DNA of 64,000 nt, from assembly GCA_966211335.1 (NCBI GenBank), contig CBIHNF010000001.1:1922001-1986000 (forward strand), written 5' to 3'. This stretch comes from JAPWJZ01 sp966211335 (GTDB lineage Bacteria; Pseudomonadota; Alphaproteobacteria; Micavibrionales; UBA2020). The position numbers were made by a program, and so were the translations under genes. This document shows positions 42,733-51,690 of the stretch, piece by piece (the stretch's first letter is position 1; each line of letters starts with the position of its first letter). The notes beneath the pieces are model-generated. The model was given only the letters and a program-made list of their open reading frames with translations. It ran no database searches and was not told the origin of the DNA.

Positions 42733-44148
42733 TCAGCCTTCAGCCCGTTCTTTATCGTTGGCCTGGATGCCAAGGGACTTGAGCTTGCGATGGAGGGCCG
42801 AGCGCTCCATCCCGATGAAACCGGCCGTTTTGGAAATATTGCCGCCGAAGCGGTTGACTTGGGAGAGCAGATATTCGCGCTCGAAAATCTCCCGCGCTTC
42901 GCGCAGCGGTTTCGACATCAGCTCGACGCCGTCACGGCCGCGGATCATTTCGACCGCCTGCTGCTTCAGGTCCGGCGGCAGCATGTCGGCGGTGATCGCC
43001 TCCTGCGCATTGCCGGGCGCCATAATTAGCAGCCATTCAATCACGTTGCGCAACTGGCGCACGTTGCCGGGCCAGTCATAGGCCTGCATCAATGCCATGG
43101 CATCGGCCGCGAATTTGCGCACCGGCGCCTGCGCCGACTTGGCGGCAATTTCCATGAACATCTGCGCCAGCATGGGAATATCTTCAAGGCGTTCCTGCAG
43201 CGCCGGAATTTCAATCGGCACCACGTTCAGGCGGTAATACAGGTCTTCGCGGAAGCGGTTGACCGTCATCAGCTGCGGCAGGTTCTGGTTGGTGGAAGCG
43301 ATGATGCGCACATCCACCGCAATCTTCTCCGTGCCGCCCATGCGGGTGAAGTTCATATCCTGCAGCACGCGCACAATTTTAGCCTGTGTTTCAATGGGCA
43401 TGTCGGCGACTTCATCGAGCACCAGCGTGCCGCCGTTCGCCTGCTCCAGCACGCCTTCCTTGCGGCCGAAGTTGCCGTCAGTGCCGAACAATTCCTGCTC
43501 GATACGGTCGGGTGACAAAATGGCGCAGTTGAGTGCGACATAGTTTTTATCGGCCCGGCGGGACAGCTGGTGGATCATGCGAGCAGCAACGCTTTTGCCG
43601 GTGCCCGGCTGGCCAGTAATGAGGACGCGGCTGTTGGTTGGTGCCACGCGCTCGATGCCCTGACGGATCTGCTGGATCAGCGCGGAAGAACCGTTGAGTT
43701 CCGACACGTTGCCAAGTGCCTGCAGACGCAGTTCCTGGTTTTCACGGCGCAAGCGCGCAGCTTCAAGCGCGCGGCGCGCGAGCACCAGCAGCTTGTCGGC
43801 CTTAAAAGGTTTTTCGATGAAGTCATATGCGCCAACCTGAATGGCGTTCACGGCGGTTTCAATGTTGCCGTGGCCGCTGATCATGATGACGGGAAGCGTC
43901 GGATGCGATTTCACAAGGCGCTTCAGCAGCTCCATGCCGTCCATCTCGCTGTTCTCCAGCCAGATATCGAGCACCAGCAAATCGGGCTCCTTCTCGGCAA
44001 TCAGCTTCTGGGCTGTTTGGGAGTCCTTGGCGGCGCGGGTCTTGAAACCCTCGTCCTGCAGGATGCCTTCAATCAGCGACCGGATATCATCCTGGTCGTC
44101 GACGATGAGGATATTGGGGAGGGAGAGAGAATTGTCAGTCTGTTGCAT
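42733..44148 (-). CDS. ntrX: Response regulator NtrX
   Basis: 471 residues from ATG 44148 with AGGTG six bases upstream. Receiver domain with phosphoacceptor aspartate in LLVLDIWLE; AAA+ domain with Walker A GQPGTGKSVAAR and Walker B LVLDEVADMP; Fis-type DNA-binding C-terminus. The sigma54-contact loop GAFTGA is missing: the region reads ELFGTDGNFGRKEG. Partner kinase NtrY is immediately upstream. It controls nitrogen, redox and cell-envelope genes in alphaproteobacteria. Confidence 0.95.
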   Translation of the reverse strand: MQQTDNSLSLPNILIVDDQDDIRSLIEGILQDEGFKTRAAKDSQTAQKLIAEKEPDLLVLDIWLENSEMDGMELLKRLVKSHPTLPVIMISGHGNIETAVNAIQVGAYDFIEKPFKADKLLVLARRALEAARLRRENQELRLQALGNVSELNGSSALIQQIRQGIERVAPTNSRVLITGQPGTGKSVAARMIHQLSRRADKNYVALNCAILSPDRIEQELFGTDGNFGRKEGVLEQANGGTLVLDEVADMPIETQAKIVRVLQDMNFTRMGGTEKIAVDVRIIASTNQNLPQLMTVNRFREDLYYRLNVVPIEIPALQERLEDIPMLAQMFMEIAAKSAQAPVRKFAADAMALMQAYDWPGNVRQLRNVIEWLLIMAPGNAQEAITADMLPPDLKQQAVEMIRGRDGVELMSKPLREAREIFEREYLLSQVNRFGGNISKTAGFIGMERSALHRKLKSLGIQANDKERAEG

Positions 44149-44175
44149 GATTATCACCTGTTGCGCGATTACAAC

Positions 44176-46362
44176 TTACACCTCTTTGGGGAAAACGATA
44201 ACAGCTTTCGCGCCGGATTTTACATCTTGCGCCACGTTATCCTCGAGGGTGATGCTGCCGTCATGGTCTTCCATGATCTTCTTGACGATGGCGAGGCCAA
44301 GGCCGGAGCCTTTTTTCTTTGTCGTCACATAGGGCTCCATCAGCTGGTCCTTGTTCTTTTCGGGCAGGCCCATGCCGTTATCTTCTATAGATAACAGTAT
44401 GTTAAGCCCCTTTTGTTCGAGGTTTATTTTTATCTGCCCCTCGCCTGGCTTCTGCTGTTGCCGTTCATGGATGGAGTCAATGGCATTTTGCAGAATATTA
44501 GTAATGACTTGAGTCAGCTGCGAGCGGTCGAAATGCCCCTGCAGGTTCTGGTCGGCGGCGATAAAGCTGAACCCGATGTCGGGATGCGCCTGCCGCTGCA
44601 GAATCAGCGCGTCCTTGCAGACCTCGACAATATTCTCCTGACGCTTCACCGGCACGGGCATGCGGGCGTAGGCGGAGAATTCGTTGACCATATGGCCAAT
44701 CTCGCTCACCTGCCGGATGATGGTTTCAATGCACTTCTCAAACGTCTCGGGGTCTTCGCCGATCTGCGGCAGGTATTTGCGCTTGAGGCGTTCGGCCGAC
44801 AGCTGGATCGGCGTCAGCGGGTTCTTGATTTCATGCGCGATGCGGCGGGCGACATCGGCCCAGGCGGCCTTGCGCTGCGCGGAGACGAGGTTCGAAATAT
44901 CATCGATGGTGGCAACTGCGCCCTTGCCGCCCTGCTCCGCCGTGATGCGGACAAGGATGGTTTTGCGGGGGCCATCGCCCACCGCATATTCCATCTGCAG
45001 CGGCCAGGCGCGGTCATGGTGCACAAGTGCTTTCTGCAATGTCTCGCCGGCTTCGGGGATGAAATCGGTCAGCAGCCTGCCGGTGACAGGCGCATCGGAT
45101 ACGCCCTGCAACAGTTCTTCCGCCATATCATTGGCAAGCGTGATGACGCCGTTGCCGTCAAGACCGACGACGCCGGAAGACGCGCCTGCGAGAATAGCTT
45201 CCGTAAAACGGCGGCGTTCGTCCAGCATGCGGTTGGCGGTCAGCAGTTCCGCCTGCTGGCCTTCCAGCTGGCTGGTCATGCGGTTGAAGGCGCGGCCCAG
45301 CAGGCCGATTTCATCGTCGACTTTTATTTCCGAGACACGCGCGGAAAGGTCGCCACCGCGCACCCGCTCCGCCGCGCCGATGAGGGAGGCGAGCGGTGCG
45401 ACCAGCGTTTCCGAAAAGGCAAGCCCGTACCAGATGGCGGCCAGCAGCAGCAGCAGCGCGACGCCGACGAACATGCTGGTCGTCACAATCTGCATCTGCG
45501 ATTTGCGGCCTTCCAGCGTTGTGTATTCCTTCACCGCGACCTGCACCGTCTGCATGTGTTTCAGCACATCGGGGTCGACAAGGCGGCCGACATATAAATA
45601 AGCATCCACAAAACGGTCAAGCTTGACGAGCGCGCGGATGCGGTCGCTGCTGTCGCCGGTGATGAGAACGACGTCGCCGTCTTCCGCCTGCTCCAGCAGT
45701 TTTGGCGGCACCTTTTCCATTTCGAGGGAGAAGGACAGGCGCGATTTGGCCAGCACCGCGCCATCGGCACGGAAGACGATGGCTTCGGACAAGTTGCGCA
45801 GGGTCGATTGGGTCTGCACCATCTGGTCAAAGGCCGGCGGGTTGGACATGAGGTCGACAGAAGCTCGGCTCAGGTCGTTTGCCATGGCCAGAACGTCGGC
45901 ACGCATGACCTGCTGGTGTTCCTTTAAGTAAGCCTGCGCGACTTCGAGAGATTCATTTACGGCAGTGCTCACGCGGTCGTTGAACCAGGCATGGACGCCG
46001 AAATAGAGGAAGACGGAGGAGAAAATGGCCATCAGGATTGCCGGCACAGCCGCCAGAAGACTGAAGCGCAGCACAAGCCGGGTATGCAGTCGCGCACCGG
46101 CAATGCCGCGGCGGCGTTCCGTCCAGATGCGGGTGACTTCACGGCCGATGACGGTGCCGAGCAGCAGCAGCAAGATAAGGTCAAGGTTGAGCAGCCAGAA
46201 GGCGGTATCGGTCGAAGCCGTGTTCTGGGTCAGCGCAATATAGGTCGCAACGCAGGAAATACCGGCGGCAATGGTGAGGTAGAACATGCCGGCGCGGGAG
46301 CGGACGATGGCGAGCGCGCGCATGACGGGGTTGGTCGGCAGTGCCGTGGCGGGGTTATTCAT
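44176..46362 (-). CDS. ntrY: Sensor histidine kinase NtrY
   Basis: 728 residues. N-terminal membrane segments and a periplasmic loop are followed by a HAMP (VRGGDLSARVSEIKVDDEIG), a PAS domain (ILAGASSGVVGLDGNGVITLAN, quoted in part), a HisKA site RIAHEIKNPLTPIQLS and an ATPase with DNGMGLPEKNK and GSGLGLAIVKKI. It phosphorylates NtrX. Start overlaps ntrC by eight bases. Confidence 0.95.
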   Translation of the reverse strand: MNNPATALPTNPVMRALAIVRSRAGMFYLTIAAGISCVATYIALTQNTASTDTAFWLLNLDLILLLLLGTVIGREVTRIWTERRRGIAGARLHTRLVLRFSLLAAVPAILMAIFSSVFLYFGVHAWFNDRVSTAVNESLEVAQAYLKEHQQVMRADVLAMANDLSRASVDLMSNPPAFDQMVQTQSTLRNLSEAIVFRADGAVLAKSRLSFSLEMEKVPPKLLEQAEDGDVVLITGDSSDRIRALVKLDRFVDAYLYVGRLVDPDVLKHMQTVQVAVKEYTTLEGRKSQMQIVTTSMFVGVALLLLLAAIWYGLAFSETLVAPLASLIGAAERVRGGDLSARVSEIKVDDEIGLLGRAFNRMTSQLEGQQAELLTANRMLDERRRFTEAILAGASSGVVGLDGNGVITLANDMAEELLQGVSDAPVTGRLLTDFIPEAGETLQKALVHHDRAWPLQMEYAVGDGPRKTILVRITAEQGGKGAVATIDDISNLVSAQRKAAWADVARRIAHEIKNPLTPIQLSAERLKRKYLPQIGEDPETFEKCIETIIRQVSEIGHMVNEFSAYARMPVPVKRQENIVEVCKDALILQRQAHPDIGFSFIAADQNLQGHFDRSQLTQVITNILQNAIDSIHERQQQKPGEGQIKINLEQKGLNILLSIEDNGMGLPEKNKDQLMEPYVTTKKKGSGLGLAIVKKIMEDHDGSITLEDNVAQDVKSGAKAVIVFPKEV

Positions 46363-47770
46363 GGCTGTTATTCTTCCCGGTTTTCGCGCCCAACTCGCGG
46401 ATTTTCTTGCGCAGGGTGTTGCGGTTGAGGCCGAGGATTTCGGACGCGCGGATCTGGTTGCCGTTGGTCATCGCCAGGACTTTTTCAATCAGCGGCTTTT
46501 CCAGCTCGTTGATCAGCGGCTCGTATATCCCGCCCTGCGGCAGGTCGCGGAAATAGTTATCGAGCAGGCCATTGATGATGGCAGCGCGGTCGCCTGTATC
46601 GATTTTCATCGGCTCAAGGTTGCTGAGCTCTTCCGTGATGACAGCGGCATCTATAATGTCTTGTGCGCGCAAGGTCGCAAGGCGGCGCGTGAAGTTTTCC
46701 AGCTCGCGAATGTTGCCGGGCCAGCGGTGCGCTTGAATGGCCTTCATCGCGCCGGGTTCGAACACTTTAGAAGTTCCGCTGCGGGCGACGAAATGCTGCA
46801 CCAGCGCCGGAATATCCTCCGGCCGCTCGCGCAGGGCGGGCACGCGCATGGGCACCACATTCAGACGGTAATAAAGGTCTTCGCGGAATTTTCCGGCGCG
46901 CACGAGTGCCGGCAGGTCCTTGTTGGTGGCGGCGACAATACGAAGTCGCGTCTTGATGGCCTTGCGTCCGCCGACGCTGGTAAATTCGCCTTCCTGCAAT
47001 ACCCGCAGCAGGCGCGTCTGCGCGTCATAGGGCATGTCGCCGATTTCATCGAGGAACAGGGTGCCGCCCTGCGCCTGCTCGAAGCGGCCGATGGTTTTCT
47101 GCGTGGCACCGGTGAAGGAGCCTTTTTCATGGCCGAACAGCTCTGATTCAATCAGCTCTTTCGGAATCGCCGCCATGTTGAGGGCAACGAAAGGCCCCTC
47201 CTTCCAGCTGCTATATTCGTGCAGGGCGCGGGCGATGACTTCCTTGCCGGTGCCGGACTCGCCGGTCATGAGCACGGTGAGGTCGGAGGTGCGAAGGCGT
47301 GCGATAACGCGGTACAGCTCCTGCATGACGCGCGACTGGCCGACGACAAAGGATTTGTTGAGGGCATCCAGCGTCTCGACATTATCCTGCTCCCGCACGA
47401 CTGATTTTCGGAAGGCGCCGCTGACGGTTTGCAGCAGTTCCTCAATATCGAACGGTTTCGGCAGGAAATCGAGCGCACCTTTTTCGGAGGCGGCGATGGC
47501 CGTCGTGAGGGCGTTCTGCGCGCTCATGACAATCACTTTCATGTCCGGCCGCTTGCTACGGATTTTGGGAACGAGGTCGAGGCCGTTTTCGCCGGGCATC
47601 ATGACATCGGTGATGACAAGATCGCCCTTCCCTTCCAGCACCCACTGGTACAGCGTCGCGCCATTATCGGTCGCGCTCACATCATAACCGGCGCGGCGGA
47701 GGGCTTGGGTCAGGACCGTGCGGATGGAGACATCATCATCCGCAATCAGGACTGTCTTTGCAGCGGTCAT
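46355..47770 (-). CDS. ntrC: Nitrogen regulation response regulator NtrC
   Basis: 471 residues. Receiver with DLVITDVMMPGENGLDL; AAA+ domain with GESGTGKEVIAR and an intact sigma54 loop, GSFTGA, in ELFGHEKGSFTGATQ; Fis-type helix-turn-helix at the end (NQIRASEILGLNRNTLRKKI). It activates sigma54 promoters for nitrogen assimilation when phosphorylated by NtrB. The ATGA overlap with ntrB couples the pair. Confidence 0.97.
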   Translation of the reverse strand: MTAAKTVLIADDDVSIRTVLTQALRRAGYDVSATDNGATLYQWVLEGKGDLVITDVMMPGENGLDLVPKIRSKRPDMKVIVMSAQNALTTAIAASEKGALDFLPKPFDIEELLQTVSGAFRKSVVREQDNVETLDALNKSFVVGQSRVMQELYRVIARLRTSDLTVLMTGESGTGKEVIARALHEYSSWKEGPFVALNMAAIPKELIESELFGHEKGSFTGATQKTIGRFEQAQGGTLFLDEIGDMPYDAQTRLLRVLQEGEFTSVGGRKAIKTRLRIVAATNKDLPALVRAGKFREDLYYRLNVVPMRVPALRERPEDIPALVQHFVARSGTSKVFEPGAMKAIQAHRWPGNIRELENFTRRLATLRAQDIIDAAVITEELSNLEPMKIDTGDRAAIINGLLDNYFRDLPQGGIYEPLINELEKPLIEKVLAMTNGNQIRASEILGLNRNTLRKKIRELGAKTGKNNSHE

Positions 47771-48873
47771 GTGGCGCTCCTTTTGGGCATGGGGAAGCCC
47801 AGCCTGAAAACGGTTTTTCCGGCGGTGCTGGTGATATCCACTGCGCCGCCGTGGTCATCGACAATTTTGGAGACGATGGAAAGCCCGAGGCCGTCGCCCT
47901 GCGGCTTCGTCGTCTGGTACGGCTCGAACAGCCGCTCCAGCATTTCGGGTTTGATGCCGGGGCCGTTATCCTCGATCTCAATGCAGACCGGCAGCCGGAC
48001 ATGCGACAGCGGATGAAAAACGGCGTTATTATCGTAGCGGCTGCGCAAAATAATCTGCCCGCCCTTCGTCGGCACGGCTTCGGCCGCGTTTTTGACGAGG
48101 TTCAGAACCGCCTGCACCAGATGATCCTGCTGGCCGATGATATCCGGAAGAGAGGGGTCATATTTCTTCACAATCGTCACCTGCGCCGCGAAACCCGCAG
48201 CGGCGATTTTTTCGACCTGCGCCATCACCTCGTGCAGGTTGACGGCGGCATGGTTCTGCGGCGCGGCATCGTCGAAAATATTTACTTTTTCGACAAGGCG
48301 TAAAATGCGCTGTGTTTCGGTATCGATGAGGACGGCCAGGTCGCGGTCGTCCGCACTCAAATCAGAGGACGCCAGCAATTGCGCCGCGCCGCGGATGCCG
48401 GACAGCGGGTTTTTGATTTCATGCGCCAGCACACGCGCCATATGCTGCGCCGGCTTCAAGGCCTGTTTCACGCGGGACACCCATTCGTTTTTCACCGCCA
48501 CGCCTGAATAATGCAGACTGATGAGGAAGAGGTCTTTGGAAAACTCGCTGGCGTTCAGGCTGCTGACATTTTTGCCGTTCAGCGCAAAATCCTTGAGGAT
48601 CACAGGCTGGCCCGAGACGCGCAGCCGCTGGAGCGCCTCCGTCGAAGTGCCGCCATCGCCAAACAGCCGGTCTGCGTTATCCTGCAGCAGCGCCTTCTGC
48701 CCGCGGCCGAAAAACACTTCGGCGCTCTGGTTGGCAAACTGGATGTCACCGCCGGCATCCATGACGAGGATCGCATCCGGCAGCGCTTCCAGCAGCGACT
48801 GCATTTCCGGCGCCATCATCTTGGGCGCAGCCGCCGCAAGGATGGGCTGCTTCTGCGGTTTCAGCGAGGTCAT
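47767..48873 (-). CDS. ntrB: Nitrogen regulation histidine kinase NtrB
   Basis: 368 residues, cytoplasmic. PAS domain (ALPDAILVMDAGGDIQFANQSAEV, in part), HisKA VLAHEIKNPLSGIRGAAQLL with the phosphorylated histidine, ATPase with EDNGPGIKPEML and GDGLGLSIV. It phosphorylates NtrC in response to PII and glutamine state. First gene of the ntrBCYX block; dusB, often just upstream in relatives, is absent here. Confidence 0.96.
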   Translation of the reverse strand: MTSLKPQKQPILAAAAPKMMAPEMQSLLEALPDAILVMDAGGDIQFANQSAEVFFGRGQKALLQDNADRLFGDGGTSTEALQRLRVSGQPVILKDFALNGKNVSSLNASEFSKDLFLISLHYSGVAVKNEWVSRVKQALKPAQHMARVLAHEIKNPLSGIRGAAQLLASSDLSADDRDLAVLIDTETQRILRLVEKVNIFDDAAPQNHAAVNLHEVMAQVEKIAAAGFAAQVTIVKKYDPSLPDIIGQQDHLVQAVLNLVKNAAEAVPTKGGQIILRSRYDNNAVFHPLSHVRLPVCIEIEDNGPGIKPEMLERLFEPYQTTKPQGDGLGLSIVSKIVDDHGGAVDITSTAGKTVFRLGFPMPKRSAT

Positions 48874-48920
48874 TTTTGTCTACACACCGTTATTATGCCT
48901 AATTTTTAAGCACGCGTATT

Positions 48921-48941
48921 TTTGCCTTATTTTTAGGCAAA
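48921..48941. repeat. Short inverted repeat in the ntrB-ispDF divergent region
   Basis: Seven-base perfect arms (TTTGCCT and AGGCAAA) around a 7-base T-rich centre, about 48 bp upstream of the ntrB start and just before the ispDF -35. A possible shared operator. Confidence 0.4.
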
Positions 48942-48950
48942 TAACAAGCG

Positions 48951-48979
48951 TTGACCCCTTTTCTCCCTCTCTTTAAAGT
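48951..48979 (+). promoter_or_regulatory. Sigma70-like promoter for ispDF
   Basis: TTGACC (5 of 6), 17-bp spacer, TAAAGT (4 of 6), ending 29 bases before the ispDF ATG at 49008. Confidence 0.5.
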
Positions 48980-49007
48980 GCAAAGAAGAAGCAGATTTTG
49001 GAATTTT

Positions 49008-50228
49008 ATGACTAATTCGCCAAAAATAGCCGTCCTCATCGTGGCTGCCGGAACCGGCGAAAGGTTTGGCGGCAACGCGCCCAAACAGTACCTGCCCCTG
49101 CTCGGCCGCCCCGTGCTCCGTTGGAGCCTGGATGCTTTTCGCCAGCACCCCGCTATCAGCGCCGTTTATACGGTCATCCACGCCGACCACCAGCAGGCAT
49201 ATGCCGCCGCAGCGCAAGGCCTTGACCTTCCCGCGCCTATCATCGGCGGGGCAACGCGGCAGGAGTCCGTGCGCAAGGGGCTCGAAAAAATCGCCAGCCT
49301 CGACAAGCCGGACTATGTGCTCATCCACGACGCCGCGCGACCGGGCATAACGTCGACACTCATTTCAGATATTTGTGCCAGTCTGAAGACCAAAGATGCA
49401 GTCATTCCTGCTTTGGCCGTTGCCGACACCTTGCGGCGCAAGACAGGTGACGGCTTCCGCACCGAAAGCCGCGACGGGCTTTATGCGGTGCAAACGCCGC
49501 AGGCCTTCCGCTTTGATACAATCCTTGGCCTTCACAAAAAATATGCCGACCGCGCGGTGACGGATGACGCCGCGCTCTGCGAAATTACCGGCCCCGTCCT
49601 TACCCTTATTCAAGGCGAGCGCGATAACTTTAAAGTTACGCAAGGCGACGACCTTGCCTGCATGGAACAGGCGCTGGGCGCGCGCTGTGGCGACATTCGC
49701 ACCGGCTCCGGCTATGACGTGCATAAATTTTCCCTGCTGAAGGGCGACCGCAAGCTGATGATCTGCGGCATTGATGTGCCGCACGACAAGGCGCTCGAAG
49801 GCCATTCCGACGCCGACGTCGGCCTGCATGCGATTACCGACGCGCTGCTCGCCACCATTTGTGACGGCGATATCGGCATGCATTTCAGCCCGAAAGACGA
49901 CCGCTGGAAAAACGCCGACAGTGCAAAATTCCTGCGTCACGCCGCCGATCTGGTGGCCGCACAGCAGGGCATCATCACCCATATTGACGTCACCATTATT
50001 TGCGAAGCGCCGAAAATTGGCCCGCAGCGCGATAAGATGCGCGCACGTATTGCAGAAATACTTGCCCTGCCGGTGAGCCGCATCAGCGTGAAGGCGACGA
50101 CAACAGAAGGTCTGGGTTTTACCGGCCGCCGTGAAGGCATTGCCGCGGAATCCGTGGTCACCGTACGGCTGCCGTTTGCGGAGCGCACGGCGGCGGCGCA
50201 GGACGACATCAGGAAATGGGGAACCTAA
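49008..50228 (+). CDS. ispDF: Bifunctional MEP-pathway enzyme IspDF
   Basis: About 406 residues from ATG 49008 (GGA before it). The N-terminal IspD domain starts IAVLIVAAGTGERFGG and has VLIHDAARPGIT; the C-terminal IspF domain has GSGYDVHKF, GHSDADVGLHAITDALL and DGDIGMHF with zinc-binding residues. The fused protein makes CDP-methylerythritol and then cyclises the phosphorylated product, a fusion typical of alphaproteobacteria. pgpA starts one base after the stop. Confidence 0.95.
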   Translation: MTNSPKIAVLIVAAGTGERFGGNAPKQYLPLLGRPVLRWSLDAFRQHPAISAVYTVIHADHQQAYAAAAQGLDLPAPIIGGATRQESVRKGLEKIASLDKPDYVLIHDAARPGITSTLISDICASLKTKDAVIPALAVADTLRRKTGDGFRTESRDGLYAVQTPQAFRFDTILGLHKKYADRAVTDDAALCEITGPVLTLIQGERDNFKVTQGDDLACMEQALGARCGDIRTGSGYDVHKFSLLKGDRKLMICGIDVPHDKALEGHSDADVGLHAITDALLATICDGDIGMHFSPKDDRWKNADSAKFLRHAADLVAAQQGIITHIDVTIICEAPKIGPQRDKMRARIAEILALPVSRISVKATTTEGLGFTGRREGIAAESVVTVRLPFAERTAAAQDDIRKWGT

Positions 50229-50229
50229 T

Positions 50230-50748
50230 ATGAGCTTCATCGACAAATGCCGGCCCCGCATCAAGCCGATACCGGAAGGCACCAAATTTTCCGACTGGCC
50301 GGTCTGGCTGTCCACATGGTTTGGCGCCGGGCTGCTGCGCCCCGCGCCCGGCACCATCGGCACGCTGGCGGCACTGCCGGTCGGCTATCTCATCGTCTGC
50401 CTTGGCGGCTGGGTTGCGCTTGCGCTTTGCGCCCTTGGCCTCCTCTGCATCGGCATCGTCGCCGCAGACCGCTACGGCAAAAAATCCGGCGAGCCTGATG
50501 ACCAGAGCATCGTTGTCGACGAAGTCGTCGGCGTCTGGATTGCGGCAATTCCGGCAGAACAATATCCCTCCTGCTGGATCGCGGCGTTCCTCCTGTTCCG
50601 CCTCTTCGACATCACCAAGCCCTGGCCGGCTTCTTATTACGACCGCAAGAAACGCGGCGGGATTGACGTGATGATGGATGACGTCGTCGCCGGCATCTAC
50701 GCCTTCCTTGGCGTCGCGACGCTCGCGCTGCTGTATATCAAAACCTGA
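50230..50748 (+). CDS. pgpA: Phosphatidylglycerophosphatase A
   Basis: 172 residues from ATG 50230. WFGAGLLRPAPGTIGTLAALP and the acidic DDQSIVVDEVVGVWIA and FDITKPWPASYYDRK are the PgpA motifs, with several membrane segments. It dephosphorylates phosphatidylglycerol phosphate. Translationally coupled to ispDF. Confidence 0.93.
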   Translation: MSFIDKCRPRIKPIPEGTKFSDWPVWLSTWFGAGLLRPAPGTIGTLAALPVGYLIVCLGGWVALALCALGLLCIGIVAADRYGKKSGEPDDQSIVVDEVVGVWIAAIPAEQYPSCWIAAFLLFRLFDITKPWPASYYDRKKRGGIDVMMDDVVAGIYAFLGVATLALLYIKT

Positions 50749-50759
50749 AGGATAGTCTG

Positions 50760-51257
50760 ATGTTCCCCCAGCACCTTCGCCAGATGGCGGAAGCAATATT
50801 GGCCGAAGCCGCACGCAAAGGCGTCATGATCGTCTCTGCGGAATCCTGCACCGGCGGGCTTATCATGGGCTGCCTGACCGATGTACCGGGTTCTTCCGCC
50901 GTGGTCGACCGCGGGTTTATTTCCTATTCCTATGATTCCAAAATCAACGACCTTGGCGTCGACAAGGCGCTGCTCGAAAAAACTGGCGCCGTCAGTTCCG
51001 AAGTGGCGCTGCAAATGGCAACCGGTGCCCTGAAAAATTCAAAGGCGCAGATTGCCGTATCGGCCACCGGCATTGCCGGCCCCGGCGGCGCGACGGAGAA
51101 CAAACCGGTCGGCCTAGTCTATATCGGCATCGCGAATGGCAAGACGAACAGCAGCTATGCGATGAAGAACCTGTTCGCCGGCGACCGCAGCGCAGTGCGC
51201 CTTGCGACGGTTGAAACCGCCCTCTCCGCCATCCGCAAGGAACTCGACGCGATTTAA
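50760..51257 (+). CDS. pncC: CinA C-terminal domain nicotinamide-nucleotide amidohydrolase
   Basis: 165 residues, AAGGA upstream of ATG. Motifs VSAESCTGGLIMGCLTDVPGSS and SATGIAGPGGATENKPVGLVYI define the CinA_C fold, which deamidates NMN to nicotinate mononucleotide for NAD recycling. It is the single-domain form. Third gene of ispDF-pgpA-pncC. Its stop overlaps that of the convergent coq10-like gene by three to four bases. Confidence 0.92.
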   Translation: MFPQHLRQMAEAILAEAARKGVMIVSAESCTGGLIMGCLTDVPGSSAVVDRGFISYSYDSKINDLGVDKALLEKTGAVSSEVALQMATGALKNSKAQIAVSATGIAGPGGATENKPVGLVYIGIANGKTNSSYAMKNLFAGDRSAVRLATVETALSAIRKELDAI

Positions 51258-51685
51258 TCGTAAAGCTCGGCCGCGCGCTTTTCAAAAGCGTTGATCATCT
51301 TGACGAGCGCAAGGTGGAAAAACTGGTCGACCAGTTTTTCAAACAGCTTCGTCTTCAGCGAAAAATCCACATAGAAATCAATTTCGCATTTGCCGCCCTT
51401 CAGATCCTTGAAGATCCAGCGGTTATGCAGGTGCCGCATGGGCCCCTTCATATATTCGACTTCGATGTGCTTCGGCTTCAGAAAATGCACGCGGGAGGAA
51501 AACTTTTCGCGGAAAACCTTGTAGCCGACGATGACTTCGGCCAACAGCTGGTCGCGGTTGCGCTCGTTGATGCGGGCGCCAAGGCACCAGGGCAGGAATT
51601 CAGGATATTTCTCGATATCCATGACAAGGGCGAAGAGCTGTTCCGACGTATATGGAACGACGCGTTTTTCCTGATGCGAGGGCAC
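51254..51685 (-). CDS. Coq10/RatA-like START-domain protein
   Basis: 143 residues, starting GTG 51685, five bases after the lipA stop without its own ribosome site, so likely coupled. RVVPYTSEQLFALVMDIEKYPEFLPWCLGARI (in part) is the usual Coq10/RatA opening. Coq10 binds ubiquinone and helps its use; RatA in E. coli is linked to ribosome assembly. In alphaproteobacteria the gene sits beside lipA, as here. Confidence 0.88.
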   Translation of the reverse strand: MPSHQEKRVVPYTSEQLFALVMDIEKYPEFLPWCLGARINERNRDQLLAEVIVGYKVFREKFSSRVHFLKPKHIEVEYMKGPMRHLHNRWIFKDLKGGKCEIDFYVDFSLKTKLFEKLVDQFFHLALVKMINAFEKRAAELYD

Positions 51686-51690
51686 GGGGG

